DNA of 39,241 nucleotides, from positions 1 to 39,241 of the IMG/VR virus record IMGVR_UViG_3300030102_005217; one strand, given 5' to 3'. This document shows, in pieces, positions 9,301 to 18,897 of the stretch. A model generated the notes under the pieces. The model saw only the letters and a list, made by a program, of their open reading frames with translations. It made no database searches and was not told the DNA's origin. Positions within the stretch are counted from its first letter, which is position 1, and every line of letters begins with the position of its first letter. This stretch comes from a virus. The position numbers were made by a program, and so were the translations under genes.

Positions 9301-12300
9301 CCTCTATTAACCCTGGATACACACCAACACTCACACTATTGTTAGTTGTATCTTCTGTTATATACTGATAGGATACACCGTCTGTTGAACCTGTAAAAGT
9401 AAATTGTGTATTTAATGAATTATTAACGGGGTCATAAACTGTAGCTGGATTGGTACCTATATTGTTCCAAATACTTGTTATTGGGTCTATATCTGTTTTT
9501 ACTGTACTTTTATATCTCCACCATATAGAACCTATTTTTAAAAGTAAAGAAACTGGGACCTTATGTAATGCAGGCATTTGGTTAAACATAAGTGCTACAT
9601 AATCACCCATATCATCATTAACTTTAGAAGTTACCCTGTCTCTAAAATTTATTAACGGTAGTGAATTTAAAAATAGATATGCACCTAAAGTATATGGATT
9701 TGCATTCCCAGCTCTATCATTTGTTACACCATCTAATAAAGCATTTATAAAATAAGGTGTATTTAACATAGATGTTAATCTTTTAATTGTTTGGTCTATG
9801 TCTTGATTAAATGATGTAGGTGGGTTTACTAAGTTTATTGGGGTTAAGGAGTTTTGTATGTCTCCTTCCGTATAAGATAGTTTACTTATATCCTCTAATT
9901 TTTCTTTATAATATTCGTTAACAACACTTTTTTCACTAACTGGACCTACAGGTGTAGATGTTCTCCAGTTACTATCAACAAAACTTTTATCACCAATCAA
10001 ACTACTAGTTAAGTAACTAACGTCATCACCATCTTTTAAGACACCAGTACGATTTACATCATAATATAAACTAGTTCCTATTTTATAAAATTCACCAGGA
10101 CCACCTAATAATTTACCACCAGCAAAATTATTGGTAACCCAACTTAACCCTATAGATGGATTATCATAAATAATTGGTGCTACATCAAAAAATCCTGTTA
10201 TTTTGGAGATATTTAAAGCTTCACTATTTAAAGGAAAGTTTTTTGATATTATCTCAAAAGGGTTATTAGGTATTGTTTCAATTTTAAAGGTTTGTTGATT
10301 AAATGGTGTTATGATACCAAAATTTTCGTAAATACTAAAATTATATGGTGATGTTGATTTTAGTTTTGCTTCTATATCTTCGAAACTATTCAAATTACCT
10401 ATAAATTCTTGTAGTTGTTGATTTTGTTCTATTTGTTTGTTTATGTTTTGTGCTTCATACTCTGCTAATTCATTTAAGGTTTCACCGATTATACTTTGTG
10501 ATGATATTTTTTGATATCTTGTCATAACACTACCAAATGTTACGGCAGCTTGTGCTCTATCTAGTATTTCAAATAAAAATTGTACGTTGTCTTTGGTTTG
10601 GTATGGTGTTGTTGTGGATGGCCAGTCTCTAACATTTATAGGTGTGTATTCTTTTGATATTGCACTATTTACGGTAGCAAACTTATAGTCACTAATACGA
10701 TATGTTGTACTTTTTACATATTCTTCTACAAACTCTACTTCAGGCCAATATATTTTATTATTACCTTGTGTTACGTCTACAACATCTTTTGCTCCTGGAT
10801 ATTTTAAAACAGCCGATGTGATACCACATTCACCTTCTTCTTCAACAACATAATATTGTGGCCAAGGATAACATATTTCATTAGCCGCTGTATTATTTTT
10901 GGGTGTATCATTAGAAGTATTTGCTACATTTAATCTATTCGGATTATTTCTTACCTTCATAGCCTTTGTGTGTGCGTCATCTAAAAGTCTTAAAAAAGTA
11001 TCCGCTCCGGCCACAATAACAGCAAAAACATTTCTTATTGTTGGTTTAAACCCTAAATAGTTTTGTAGTCTTTCATTTAATTCAGCTGAAACGACTTCTG
11101 ACATTTCTTTTGCTTTTTTATCAAAATCTTTTTTTTGTAAATTCCATTTACCGTAAAATGATTGTTCAGCTACATTAATTATAAACCAGGGTTCTAAATC
11201 AGGTGTTTGATTACCATCACTATCAGTTGTTGGTTTTAATTTTTCTGTATTTTCCACCCTAATACCTTTAGGGCCATTAACTTTCATTTCTTCATAAAGT
11301 TCTTTTAAATCTGTATTTTGGTTTGGCATTAGGTAATTATTAACTTTGTAGTCACCAAAAAAACCAAAACTATTATTTTCGTCTAACTGTAAAATGGGTG
11401 GTACACAAAGTAATGATAATGCTACTGCTGCGTCCTCTTCGGCCTTAGTTAATAATTCACTCCTGTTGCCATTACCTTGTTTAACTTCTTCATTAATATT
11501 ACCAATAGCTTTAAGTGGGTAGGCGGTAGTCCATACTTTTTTACTTACAGCGTTTCCTTGTCCGTCAACCTCACTAATTATTATTTCTACATCTTCACCT
11601 AAACTAGTTTCTAAATACTCATTTACCCAATCAGTTTTAAATTGTTCCTTTAATTTATCTAATGTTTCTTCATATTTTAACTTATCTGTTGTTATTGTTA
11701 AATTTTTTTGTCCATACAATTTTCCTAAGTCTCTATCCAAAGATTTAATCTTATCTATTAACTCAACTATTGTATATTCAGGCATGTCCTGTGGTATTAA
11801 ATTACTTCTTTTGTATATACCATAGACAGTATGCATTACTTCTCTACCTTTTGTAGATGTTATATTTTCACCTTCTACTCTAGTTGGGTACATATAGGGT
11901 GCTGTAACACACTGATGCATATTAATATCTCGTAATAAAGCAATATGATTACCTTTAAAATCACAAGTAACCAAATAATCACCGGTTCCTGGGTCAAATC
12001 GTGATGTAAACTTTTCTAGAGTTAGTTGATATTGTACAGCTTTACCGTAGTATCCTTTAAGTGTTAAAAAGAAGGTTGGGTAGGGTAGATGGAAAAAAGC
12101 TGTGTAAGGTGTATTTGTTCTTGCTTGTTCAAAAAGTGTTTTACCCCTAACATCAGTAAAATTTATAGTAACTTGTGGTATATATGAAGAATTAACTTTA
12201 ACACTTATAGATGTTATTCCAAACCCACCAAAATCTTTACTATTATCAAAAAATTTAGATGGTTGTACACCATCACTACCTCTTTTTTTACTTTTAGCAA

Positions 12301-12607
12301 AATCTGGGTCTGTAAAACCTTCAGTCCAATCAGAATCAAGAAATTTTTTACCACCTGGTTTTAAAAAATTTAATTCACCATCAAATAATTCTACTTTTAT
12401 TTCGTCTCCTGCAGATGCACCAGCTATAATTTTACTTCTCGGGTAAATTCTGGCTGATAAATTAGCGTACATAACTAAATCCTCTGCATTTACTAACCTA
12501 TCCACAGCTTGTCCATTTGACCCAACTACTTTATTGGGGTCTACAACAACTAGGTTGTTACCAACTGGGTTGGTTAAGATGTCTCCTGAATTTAATTTAT
12601 CTGCCAT
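6308..12607 (-). CDS. Giant baseplate hub protein with C-terminal M23 peptidase domain
   Basis: A 2099-residue protein. The N-terminal part (about 130-240) has hub-type strands ITSISVKVNSSYIPQVTINF and ARTNTPYTAFFHLPYP, and a second hub-like segment lies at 1788-1845 (YTAKITCMGNVTIQPTQYF, GPYLIINVEHDIRP), as in gp27/gpD-type central tail proteins. Residues 1934-2099 form an M23 (lysostaphin-type) metallopeptidase domain with His1938-x3-Asp1942 and His2063-x-His2065 in KGQHLHLEIR. The His usually found in the YxHL motif is Tyr2015 (TYSYLRE), so full activity is uncertain. Inferred role: hub at the tail tip that cuts peptidoglycan during injection, replacing the gp27 and gp5 pair of T4 in one chain. 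The start overlaps the gp53-like gene by 11 bases. The long middle section is not assigned. Confidence 0.85.
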   Translation of the reverse strand: MADKLNSGDILTNPVGNNLVVVDPNKVVGSNGQAVDRLVNAEDLVMYANLSARIYPRSKIIAGASAGDEIKVELFDGELNFLKPGGKKFLDSDWTEGFTDPDFAKSKKRGSDGVQPSKFFDNSKDFGGFGITSISVKVNSSYIPQVTINFTDVRGKTLFEQARTNTPYTAFFHLPYPTFFLTLKGYYGKAVQYQLTLEKFTSRFDPGTGDYLVTCDFKGNHIALLRDINMHQCVTAPYMYPTRVEGENITSTKGREVMHTVYGIYKRSNLIPQDMPEYTIVELIDKIKSLDRDLGKLYGQKNLTITTDKLKYEETLDKLKEQFKTDWVNEYLETSLGEDVEIIISEVDGQGNAVSKKVWTTAYPLKAIGNINEEVKQGNGNRSELLTKAEEDAAVALSLLCVPPILQLDENNSFGFFGDYKVNNYLMPNQNTDLKELYEEMKVNGPKGIRVENTEKLKPTTDSDGNQTPDLEPWFIINVAEQSFYGKWNLQKKDFDKKAKEMSEVVSAELNERLQNYLGFKPTIRNVFAVIVAGADTFLRLLDDAHTKAMKVRNNPNRLNVANTSNDTPKNNTAANEICYPWPQYYVVEEEGECGITSAVLKYPGAKDVVDVTQGNNKIYWPEVEFVEEYVKSTTYRISDYKFATVNSAISKEYTPINVRDWPSTTTPYQTKDNVQFLFEILDRAQAAVTFGSVMTRYQKISSQSIIGETLNELAEYEAQNINKQIEQNQQLQEFIGNLNSFEDIEAKLKSTSPYNFSIYENFGIITPFNQQTFKIETIPNNPFEIISKNFPLNSEALNISKITGFFDVAPIIYDNPSIGLSWVTNNFAGGKLLGGPGEFYKIGTSLYYDVNRTGVLKDGDDVSYLTSSLIGDKSFVDSNWRTSTPVGPVSEKSVVNEYYKEKLEDISKLSYTEGDIQNSLTPINLVNPPTSFNQDIDQTIKRLTSMLNTPYFINALLDGVTNDRAGNANPYTLGAYLFLNSLPLINFRDRVTSKVNDDMGDYVALMFNQMPALHKVPVSLLLKIGSIWWRYKSTVKTDIDPITSIWNNIGTNPATVYDPVNNSLNTQFTFTGSTDGVSYQYITEDTTNNSVSVGVYPGLIEAIQYIATNNVSSYTPPPAGQPLNLIFNPLVFPNVDLNLTIENETNLSFTSNGTKVNYYNVYLDSKNINDESLGVKFGNQIKPERYFILYPSCGGINWTEAPAFEDEGSLNPSTPGNNVNSLHNGAARLLWHSSPKGYFQHKSAYQPLSNRYFKETNPNTNLQSTPWSLIENPNYSTIEELRGVFNKYQLDEFEKMFLAYASLDNPLNKGGTFKQFIKEITVIEDYNLSPLTLLVDSINAKELLIGQEKKFTQKVKELLYTDVNYAHNSTTNLDMIVNGSTVMQNLMGLHNNNPDYDFGNYLESNITIPTSPGGAFPPLTPEHIDMQINVGEHYPNNNAFDILVPTDTSNPFYNFFVTARPDGNGITFNSSNIEAFAPIIRMYGTHCVTQGNIPAHEYFKLLVDELAVLNNKEENYVNVILKETKKKIKKEQNLNKLKEPTDRPDVEADDLKLELYSGFKTLNDRWVSGINLTATGGTLFERFLFLDRANRDIGNEAIVNIWDILALDSPFADASSKTLTQSIASYLSIILANNYFNFIPLPSYINFFNVEGDNSQLQGNAMFGTFTTVDYLDSRPAFLCQYVGKTSSQLDVKTSNNGYSTDTFNVNNTANNPLLAEECGDRNLSNKVMGFNVDFGIPNQNIFESVTLDQSQYQNTAESYKILQEMANSGGGGATTMASLSLFNVYASRSYTAKITCMGNVTIQPTQYFQLRYLPMFNGPYLIINVEHDIRPNTIETSFEGVRVPIPKLPRIDDLVQRVNESLYKEAEANLRETKQPNYYYDDLTATPQQMKLTPNQNGYIDSGSTYVSLSEDNIFWGDAINPTLVDISEDNPLEPHLGVDLTPKIEFTELATSETGIDVYPIMDGLVTDVIDGCIIGNTNENCARGNFIEITKTLIENPVVDETAYYKVTYSYLREGILVAANNGAESVINKNAIGRFDGNIMNGKRLGKLGNTGKSKGQHLHLEIRRGVGQEDGSVVEHILNPKHFLFSYRPPEPT

Positions 12608-12914
12608 AATAGAGGAAGTATTGGTCTAATTTTGTTTTATAGTCCTCTAGTGATTGCATTAATGGGTAAGGTATTCTTATTATTGCACCATCTGGTATGT
12701 TCCATTCTTGACCACCAAATGATGGATTTGCTTGCATAATTAACCAACCATAGTAAGGTGACCCGTAGTATTGTTGGGAAAATTTATCTAATCTACTTTT
12801 TCCAACTTTATACACCACTTGTCTATCACTGGATTTTTGAGTGATTTCTATGCCTGGTACCATTATATAATCACCATTAACAATAAATTCATTATATCTA
12901 TTATAGTAACTCAT
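12597..12914 (-). CDS. gp53-like baseplate wedge protein (LysM-like fold)
   Basis: 105 residues. Seen: VVYKVGKSRLDKFSQQYYGS, then YYGWLIMQANPS and WNIPDGAIIRIPYP, the pattern of LysM-like tail proteins such as T4 gp53 and gpX-type proteins, where the last strand reads 'I-P-x-G-x-x-I-R-I-P'. Family role: joins baseplate wedges to the hub. The C-terminal tail after the LysM part (about 85-105) is helical and ends at FLYYGR. Its stop overlaps the start of the giant hub gene, consistent with coupled synthesis of the two partners. Confidence 0.78.
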   Translation of the reverse strand: MSYYNRYNEFIVNGDYIMVPGIEITQKSSDRQVVYKVGKSRLDKFSQQYYGSPYYGWLIMQANPSFGGQEWNIPDGAIIRIPYPLMQSLEDYKTKLDQYFLYYGR

Positions 12915-12919
12915 AATTT

Positions 12920-14047
12920 TTAACTAATAATTAGTTGTCTTTCTAATTTAAAATTAAATTTATTATCCGATACACCGTTAGTTCTTTCACGTAAATTATT
13001 TCTCAATATATTTTGTGCCGTTGCACCTGTAGTAGTACCAAACTCAATGTTAAAATCACTAGTATATGTAGATAGTTGACCGTCTAGAACTTCGTATCCG
13101 GCTTCTATTCCGTTTGTAATCCTAGGTTTAAAGAATTTTAAATCATAAGCAATCCAAGGTATAACTATGTTCTTTAAAAGTGGTTCGAACCCTATTTTAG
13201 TTTTTAGTTTTATACCTTTAAAACCATTTTCATCAATTTTTAACAAATGATTATAAAGTTGTCCATCTCTAAATCTTATTAATTTTTTCAACTCTTCTTG
13301 ATAACTATCATTTATATACCCATCAAAAGTAAACGATAAACTATTATTTGTGTATACCTGATTAGAAAAGAATAAGTATTCTATTCCTCTTATTAATGTT
13401 GCTGCGGGATAATTTCTATTAAATGTAGGATTTACATATTCACCAATAAAATTACTTAAACTTAAACTATCACCAGTATAAGCTTGTATAAGTGTTGTTG
13501 TAGAAGATGTTAATTGTTGTACAGTAACTAACCCACCAAATGTATTTTGGTAGTATCCATCATAACTATTTAGTGTTATAAAATTTAATTTATCGACAAC
13601 TTTTGTTAAATCAAATTGTGATTTTCTTAAACTATTAACAACTTCCATTAAGTTATTATTTATGTATTCAAACTGTTGGTCTAATGTTTTATTTAGTACC
13701 TCTTTTATGTATAATTTTTCATTATTTGTTGGTGATAGTGTATTAAAATTTGTTTGTATCGAGGTTGTTTCAGCACTAATAGCTGTTTTAATTGTTGTAT
13801 AATAATTTATTATTCTTTGGAATAGTTCTTTTGGTACACCTACTAGATTAGTAGTTAACCCACCTATGGATTCGTCACCACCTAATTTACCCAAATTAAA
13901 TGTTCTAGAATGCATAACTTCTTCAACTAAACCCATATTATTAAATAAAAATAGGTTAGTTAGTCTGTTTTTAACATCTAAACTATAGGCTTTGCTATTA
14001 TCTACAAAGTTATTTATAGTGTTTTTATAATTAGTTGTTCCTGTCAT
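12920..14047 (-). CDS. Unknown baseplate/tail structural protein (375 residues)
   Basis: No family recognised. Residues 1-200 are rich in Asn, Thr, Leu and look helical; the C-terminal half has mixed strands, with GYEVLDGQLSTYTSDFNIEF and a final LERQLIIS. There is no signal peptide or membrane segment. It starts 10 bases after the 957-residue gene and ends 5 bases before the gp53-like gene, so it is made together with baseplate proteins. A wedge or hub-adaptor role is inferred from position only. Confidence 0.78.
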   Translation of the reverse strand: MTGTTNYKNTINNFVDNSKAYSLDVKNRLTNLFLFNNMGLVEEVMHSRTFNLGKLGGDESIGGLTTNLVGVPKELFQRIINYYTTIKTAISAETTSIQTNFNTLSPTNNEKLYIKEVLNKTLDQQFEYINNNLMEVVNSLRKSQFDLTKVVDKLNFITLNSYDGYYQNTFGGLVTVQQLTSSTTTLIQAYTGDSLSLSNFIGEYVNPTFNRNYPAATLIRGIEYLFFSNQVYTNNSLSFTFDGYINDSYQEELKKLIRFRDGQLYNHLLKIDENGFKGIKLKTKIGFEPLLKNIVIPWIAYDLKFFKPRITNGIEAGYEVLDGQLSTYTSDFNIEFGTTTGATAQNILRNNLRERTNGVSDNKFNFKLERQLIIS

Positions 14048-14057
14048 AAACTATTTT

Positions 14058-16931
14058 TTAAGAAAACCAATCATTTATTTTATCGGTTGCTTTATCCTTA
14101 ATCCAATCAAAACTATTAAATTCTTCTTCTTCTCCTGAATTAACTAAACTATTTGGGTTATACATTTCAGTGTTAGCAAAATAATTATTTGATAGTGCAT
14201 TTTGTAATTGTGATATTGGTCCTTTTAATCCTTGACCACCTATATATTTAAAGTTGATTGATACGTTAGCTATCATAGGTTGTACACCAATACCTTCAGG
14301 GTTTAAATCATATATTAAAGGGTCGTAACTAAAACTTACGGAATCAATAGCTATTTTAGTGTGGTAAAAATCACCTACTCTTAATACACAAATAGGTGGT
14401 GGTCCAAACGCTGTGTTTTCCGCATCGACATCAGCTACACCTTCTTCTGTTACTGTTGGTATTGTTTTTCCTGGTCTTACACATTGTAATAGGAAAGATA
14501 ACCTACTATTTAATCCTTCTGGTGTTGTTGAGTGGAATGCTGGATGAAAATATTGTAATTTTCTTTTAAGTGAACTATAAACAAATTCATCTGTTGTTTC
14601 TAAATGTTTAAAATAATTTTGTTCACCTAATAACTTACTCAGTATTTTAGTCCTTAGTTTGGCCTGATTTTCTTCTTGGTTATTTAAGTTATTATTAATT
14701 GTATTGTTAAAATCAGTTGCTTCACCTAAAGCACTAGATTCTGCTGTTTCTACCCAAGTATCCCAAAAAGTACTTGGTGCACTAGAGTTGTCTTCATTAG
14801 ATTCTACAGCGGTATCAGGCCCTGGATTAGTATTTGGTGGTGGTGGATTATTTTCATTACTATTTATAACTTCATTTATTTCATCAGGTGTTAAAAATTC
14901 GTATCGTTCAGCTAATTCATATACATCATATTTTTTACATCCAGCGAAGAAAGACTCTAAAGCAGCATCTGCAACACTGTCTGGTGTATCAACTAATTCT
15001 TTTTGTGCAATTACATTTAGTATTGATGGGTGGTCAACTACAACTTTAAAGTTGAGTGTTCCAATTCGTTCAGTATAATTATAAGCGTAAACTGGTTCTG
15101 GTCTTCCCAAAAAGTTTATAGAGTTCCATTGAGCTGAATTAGTATCACCTATTTGTAAGTCATATGGTGGAAACCACATAATTCTACCACCATTTGGTCC
15201 TTTTTCTGCTTTAGGTAATCCTAGTAGTTCTTCACTACCTCTCCAAGCTAAATTTTCAATAGAAAACATGTATTTTTTTACATTTTTTTCTTTAGCTTCA
15301 CTATCAACATTAACCCCCATGTTAGGTGCTATATTTAGGTTGAATGTATTATCTAGTACCGAGCTTTCTTTACCTAGTTGATTACCTTCAAATCTAACCA
15401 TATTACTAAATTTATAATATGGATTGTCTTTTGTCCAAGTACGGCAAAATTCTCTTGTTTGTAACGCACCAAATATTCCTTCATCAACAAATCTTGCACC
15501 CGAACCTTTAGAGATTTGTTTATAACCATCATTAAAAATTTTGGAGGTTTGGTCTATAGCATGTCCCGCGTGTTGTCTACGAGCTCCACCCATAAGTGGT
15601 GCCGAATCTATAAGTCTTTGTGTTTCATCTAGTAAACCACCTTTTCTTTTAGGTTTTTCTGAAGATTTTGTGGTTAACATTTGTGGTGGTGCATTTAAAG
15701 ACGCAAAAGATTTATTACCAAACCATGTCCAACCACCAGATAGACCACCACCATCCATATATGTTTTACCTAATAAACCAAAGGTTTGGAATAACCATAA
15801 AGCTCTACCATTTACTGTTTCTAATTCTTTCGCTACAGTTGATGGTCCGTATACAATAGCACCTGTACTTCTACCAAATTCATCTTGTGGTACCGCATCT
15901 AAAGGACTTTGTATTTTACCTGGTTCTGATTCTTTAGAACCAACATAGTAAAATGGTACTACTTTATCTATATTACCAGCAACTGGTACTTTACTATAAT
16001 CAGGACGATAAATATTGTATTTAAGTGCTTCAAATAAAGCAGATTGTTGTTCCTCACCCATATATTGTAAAAATATGTCACTAGGTATTGGCATTGTTGC
16101 TGGACTAGTTGGTATTCCTAGTCCACTAGAAAAAATAGAGTTTTGTAAAGCATCCGCTGTTGCTGTGATATTAGGTGCTAATCCACCAACAAAATTAATT
16201 TGGTCTAACTTTAAAGCATTTATGTCTGGCACAAAAGTTTGTTGGAAGTAATTACCTGGAATAGTTGAGTATCCGTAATATAGATTTGTAATTCTTGATA
16301 TAAAATCAGTACCTTCTAGTATTTTTTCTCCTGGAGTTCTACTAATATTAGCTATAGCTGAACCCTCAACACTAATATCAAAATCATATTGTGATTGTAT
16401 ATACCCTAAATTTTTTCTTAAATATCCTGTTGAAACTTCTGTTAATTTACTATCGTTTAATATTTTATTATTTAATGTATTCGCTAAACCATTTGTTATA
16501 TTAACTGTTTCTAATATCTCTTTGGGTGTGTAACTAGATGATACAAAAGATTGTGGTGTTACGGTATTAGGTGCAACATATCCTTGACCTGTACGAGGTA
16601 ATACTTTATCAACATCAATTAGTCTAACATCTTGGTAACCACCCATAGGTCCATATTTATTATCCAAAAATAAATTTGTTTGTGGTTTAGTAGCTTCTTC
16701 TTGTACGGTGTCTTGGTCTTTTACAAAATTATCTGAAAGTGAATTATAATTAGTACTACCTGGTTCTTGTATCCCAAAAGATGGTGTTACTGGGTTAGAG
16801 TCTGCGAGATAAGAACTTTGTAAATTTTTACCCAATAAAAACTTTCGTAAAATTTCCGTACTAGCAATAGATATTTTATAATTGCCTAGTCCGTATGGAT
16901 TTTGTGAATTGTTGTTATTTGGTGTTGCCAT
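14058..16931 (-). CDS. Large baseplate/tail structural protein (957 residues)
   Basis: The protein is 957 residues, starting MATPNNNNSQNPYG. Residues around 560-640 contain WFPPYDLQIGD and FLGRPEPVYAYNYTERIGTL, followed by a Pro/Asn-rich linker. The C-terminal section has FGPPPICVLRVGDFYHTKI, SFSYDPLIYDLNPEGIGVQP and FKYIGGQGLKGPISQLQNAL, a pattern I associate with adaptor-type baseplate or tail-tube-cap proteins of contractile phages. I cannot match it to one T4 gene; gp48/gp54-like initiator roles are possible. It sits between the tape measure gene and the 375-residue gene. A late-type motif lies about 10 bases before the ATG. Confidence 0.78.
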   Translation of the reverse strand: MATPNNNNSQNPYGLGNYKISIASTEILRKFLLGKNLQSSYLADSNPVTPSFGIQEPGSTNYNSLSDNFVKDQDTVQEEATKPQTNLFLDNKYGPMGGYQDVRLIDVDKVLPRTGQGYVAPNTVTPQSFVSSSYTPKEILETVNITNGLANTLNNKILNDSKLTEVSTGYLRKNLGYIQSQYDFDISVEGSAIANISRTPGEKILEGTDFISRITNLYYGYSTIPGNYFQQTFVPDINALKLDQINFVGGLAPNITATADALQNSIFSSGLGIPTSPATMPIPSDIFLQYMGEEQQSALFEALKYNIYRPDYSKVPVAGNIDKVVPFYYVGSKESEPGKIQSPLDAVPQDEFGRSTGAIVYGPSTVAKELETVNGRALWLFQTFGLLGKTYMDGGGLSGGWTWFGNKSFASLNAPPQMLTTKSSEKPKRKGGLLDETQRLIDSAPLMGGARRQHAGHAIDQTSKIFNDGYKQISKGSGARFVDEGIFGALQTREFCRTWTKDNPYYKFSNMVRFEGNQLGKESSVLDNTFNLNIAPNMGVNVDSEAKEKNVKKYMFSIENLAWRGSEELLGLPKAEKGPNGGRIMWFPPYDLQIGDTNSAQWNSINFLGRPEPVYAYNYTERIGTLNFKVVVDHPSILNVIAQKELVDTPDSVADAALESFFAGCKKYDVYELAERYEFLTPDEINEVINSNENNPPPPNTNPGPDTAVESNEDNSSAPSTFWDTWVETAESSALGEATDFNNTINNNLNNQEENQAKLRTKILSKLLGEQNYFKHLETTDEFVYSSLKRKLQYFHPAFHSTTPEGLNSRLSFLLQCVRPGKTIPTVTEEGVADVDAENTAFGPPPICVLRVGDFYHTKIAIDSVSFSYDPLIYDLNPEGIGVQPMIANVSINFKYIGGQGLKGPISQLQNALSNNYFANTEMYNPNSLVNSGEEEEFNSFDWIKDKATDKINDWFS

Positions 16932-16940
16932 TATCTTTTT

Positions 16941-16950
16941 TAAATAAATA
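16941..16950 (-). promoter_or_regulatory. Late-type promoter motif (TATTTATTTA)
   Basis: Coding-strand TATTTATTTAAAAAAG lies 9 bases before the ATG at 16931, in the short gap after the tape measure gene. Confidence 0.4.
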
Positions 16951-16965
16951 GATTATTAATTATTT

Positions 16966-18873
16966 TTATGCTGTTGCATTAGCTAACATCATACTAAGAC
17001 TTTGTAAATCTCCAGAATTCATTTGAGCTAATAATCTTCTAACATTTACTGTTGCATTTTCTCCCTCACCTTTAACTGTTAATGTACCAGTAAGTTCTAT
17101 AGGGCCTGTTTGACCACCACCCACATTAGTGGTTGTAAGATTTGTGTTGGTTGTGTTAATTTTATTACTCATATCCGTAACTGTATCCCCTAATAATTGT
17201 GTACCACCTAATATAATGTCATCTTCATTAAATCTAATAGGTGCCTCTCCTGGTCTTAAGATAAAATCGTTTGCTTGTATAGTTTGACCTTGGCCAATCA
17301 TTCCCATATTTTTTAATGCTTTTACTATTTGTTCTTGAGCTTCGGTAGTAGCTCTATCTGGTAAATTTGCGAGAACATCTTTTATAGCGTCTTTATCTCC
17401 GGATGCTATCGCACTAAGGTCTTCTTCAGATAATAAATTTATACTTTCACCTATTTGTTGACTTAAACTTGCTGCTACCATATCGGTTGTATCACCACCT
17501 TGTTGTCTAACCAACGCTCTAATACCCGTATCAATTGTAGCTAAATATTGATTTGATTTTTCTGCTACGGTTAATTGTTGTTTGTAGACCTCACTATCAG
17601 ACATACCAACAGCTTTTAATTCTTCTATTTGTTCAGGTGTTAATCTATCTACATCGACCATTCTATCAATACTAGGTATTTTAACTTGCATTTCACCCCC
17701 TTTACCCATCTGAGCCATTCCAGCTATAAGTTCTTTGTCATCCTCAGTTACATTATCTAAAAACTTCATTTCAGCAAAAACTTCAGCACGTCTAGCTGAT
17801 TTAACTGCTGTATCTGCTAAATCTTGGTATGACATACCCATAGCCTCCGCCATATCTTTTAATTGTCGTCTTTGTTCTGGTGATATTACAAATTTTCCTT
17901 TTTCTTCATCAAATGTTACAGCTGCAGCGGCGGTGTCTATTATAGCTTCTTGTAGACCCTCTAGGTCATTAGTTGCCATATACATTAATTTAAACGGGTC
18001 TTGTAGGTCACCCACAGCACCACCAATTACTTGCATTCTCGCAGCAAAGTCTATAGCACCTTCAGGGTCAAAGAATTTATCAGCTAAAGAACTAACAGTA
18101 CTCATTTCTAAACCTAATGCTTGTCCTCTAGCAACCATTCTAGCTAATCCTTCAACACCTCTTTCAAAACCATATGTGTTAACTAATTTAAGATTTGATG
18201 ATACGTTACCTAAGAATTTTTCCATAACAACACCAAATTGTTGTCCAGTGGTAATTATTTCACTCATAGCGTTATTAGAGTCATCTACTTTACCTATTGC
18301 TGTATCTAAACTAAAACCTATGGTATCAAATGCTGCGGCAAAATTTGCTGCATCAAAACCTTCTAAAGTTTTAGTTAATAATGCTGCTCTTTCAGTAACT
18401 TCAGGTGATATTCTTAATTTTCTACCAACTTCAAGTGTTATATTTTTAAATGTTTCGAATAATTCATTTACAGTTAACGCAAATCTTGAAGCTGACGCAC
18501 CTGCTTCATTTAACTCTTCTATAGTGTCAAATAATTGTTGGTTTGACATCCCAATACTCTTGGAGATATCGACCCTTATAGTATCTTCCATAGCCAGCAT
18601 ATCTAAAATTACTGACATAGATTTTTGTGTGTCTATAGTACCAGTTTGTATATCTGTCATTACAGACTGCATTTTTTCTAAATCAGATAACTCTAGTCTG
18701 TTTTTTGGTACTCTTTCTTCTAGTAAGGTTTCTGGTATTTTAAACTCTTGTGTAGTTGTTTTGTTTTGGTTGTTTTGTGGAGTTTGTTGGGGCGTACCAT
18801 AAGGTTCCCATTTATTATTAATCCAAACCTCACGTTGGCCATTTCTTACTCTAATATCTCCATTTACTGGCAT
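16966..18873 (-). CDS. Tail tape measure protein
   Basis: 635 residues, mostly predicted helical with Ala, Leu, Met, Glu-rich heptad-like stretches (about 55-450). The C-terminal part at 536 onward reads DFILRPGEAPIRFNEDDIIL, the pattern near the end of many phage tape measure proteins. Family role: sets tail length during tube polymerisation. The T4 tape measure protein (gp29, about 590 residues) is similar in size, so a tail of around 90-100 nm is expected if the usual length rule of about 0.15 nm per residue holds. The gene follows the tail assembly chaperone pair, the conserved order in tailed phages. No hydrolase or membrane domain was noticed. Confidence 0.87.
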   Translation of the reverse strand: MPVNGDIRVRNGQREVWINNKWEPYGTPQQTPQNNQNKTTTQEFKIPETLLEERVPKNRLELSDLEKMQSVMTDIQTGTIDTQKSMSVILDMLAMEDTIRVDISKSIGMSNQQLFDTIEELNEAGASASRFALTVNELFETFKNITLEVGRKLRISPEVTERAALLTKTLEGFDAANFAAAFDTIGFSLDTAIGKVDDSNNAMSEIITTGQQFGVVMEKFLGNVSSNLKLVNTYGFERGVEGLARMVARGQALGLEMSTVSSLADKFFDPEGAIDFAARMQVIGGAVGDLQDPFKLMYMATNDLEGLQEAIIDTAAAAVTFDEEKGKFVISPEQRRQLKDMAEAMGMSYQDLADTAVKSARRAEVFAEMKFLDNVTEDDKELIAGMAQMGKGGEMQVKIPSIDRMVDVDRLTPEQIEELKAVGMSDSEVYKQQLTVAEKSNQYLATIDTGIRALVRQQGGDTTDMVAASLSQQIGESINLLSEEDLSAIASGDKDAIKDVLANLPDRATTEAQEQIVKALKNMGMIGQGQTIQANDFILRPGEAPIRFNEDDIILGGTQLLGDTVTDMSNKINTTNTNLTTTNVGGGQTGPIELTGTLTVKGEGENATVNVRRLLAQMNSGDLQSLSMMLANATA

Positions 18874-18882
18874 AGTTAACTA

Positions 18883-18896
18883 TTTTATTATAAATA
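18883..18896 (-). promoter_or_regulatory. Late-type promoter motif (TATTTATAATAAAA)
   Basis: Coding-strand TATTTATAATAAAA lies 9 bases before the ATG of the tape measure gene, between it and the chaperone extension. It is one of the fullest matches to the recurrent element. It also forms a palindrome-like run CTATTTATAATAAAATAG. Confidence 0.5.
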
Positions 18897-18897
18897 G

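Noticed and set aside
15541-15948. 135-residue antisense ORF in the 957-residue gene
   Set aside because: It lies wholly inside a supported gene, has no own promoter and an unremarkable sequence.
17735-18802. 355-residue ORF antisense to the tape measure gene
   Set aside because: It is rich in Ser, Ala and Leu as expected from reading a helical Ala/Glu-rich gene backwards; it has no promoter, no recognisable motif, and lies entirely inside a well-supported gene.
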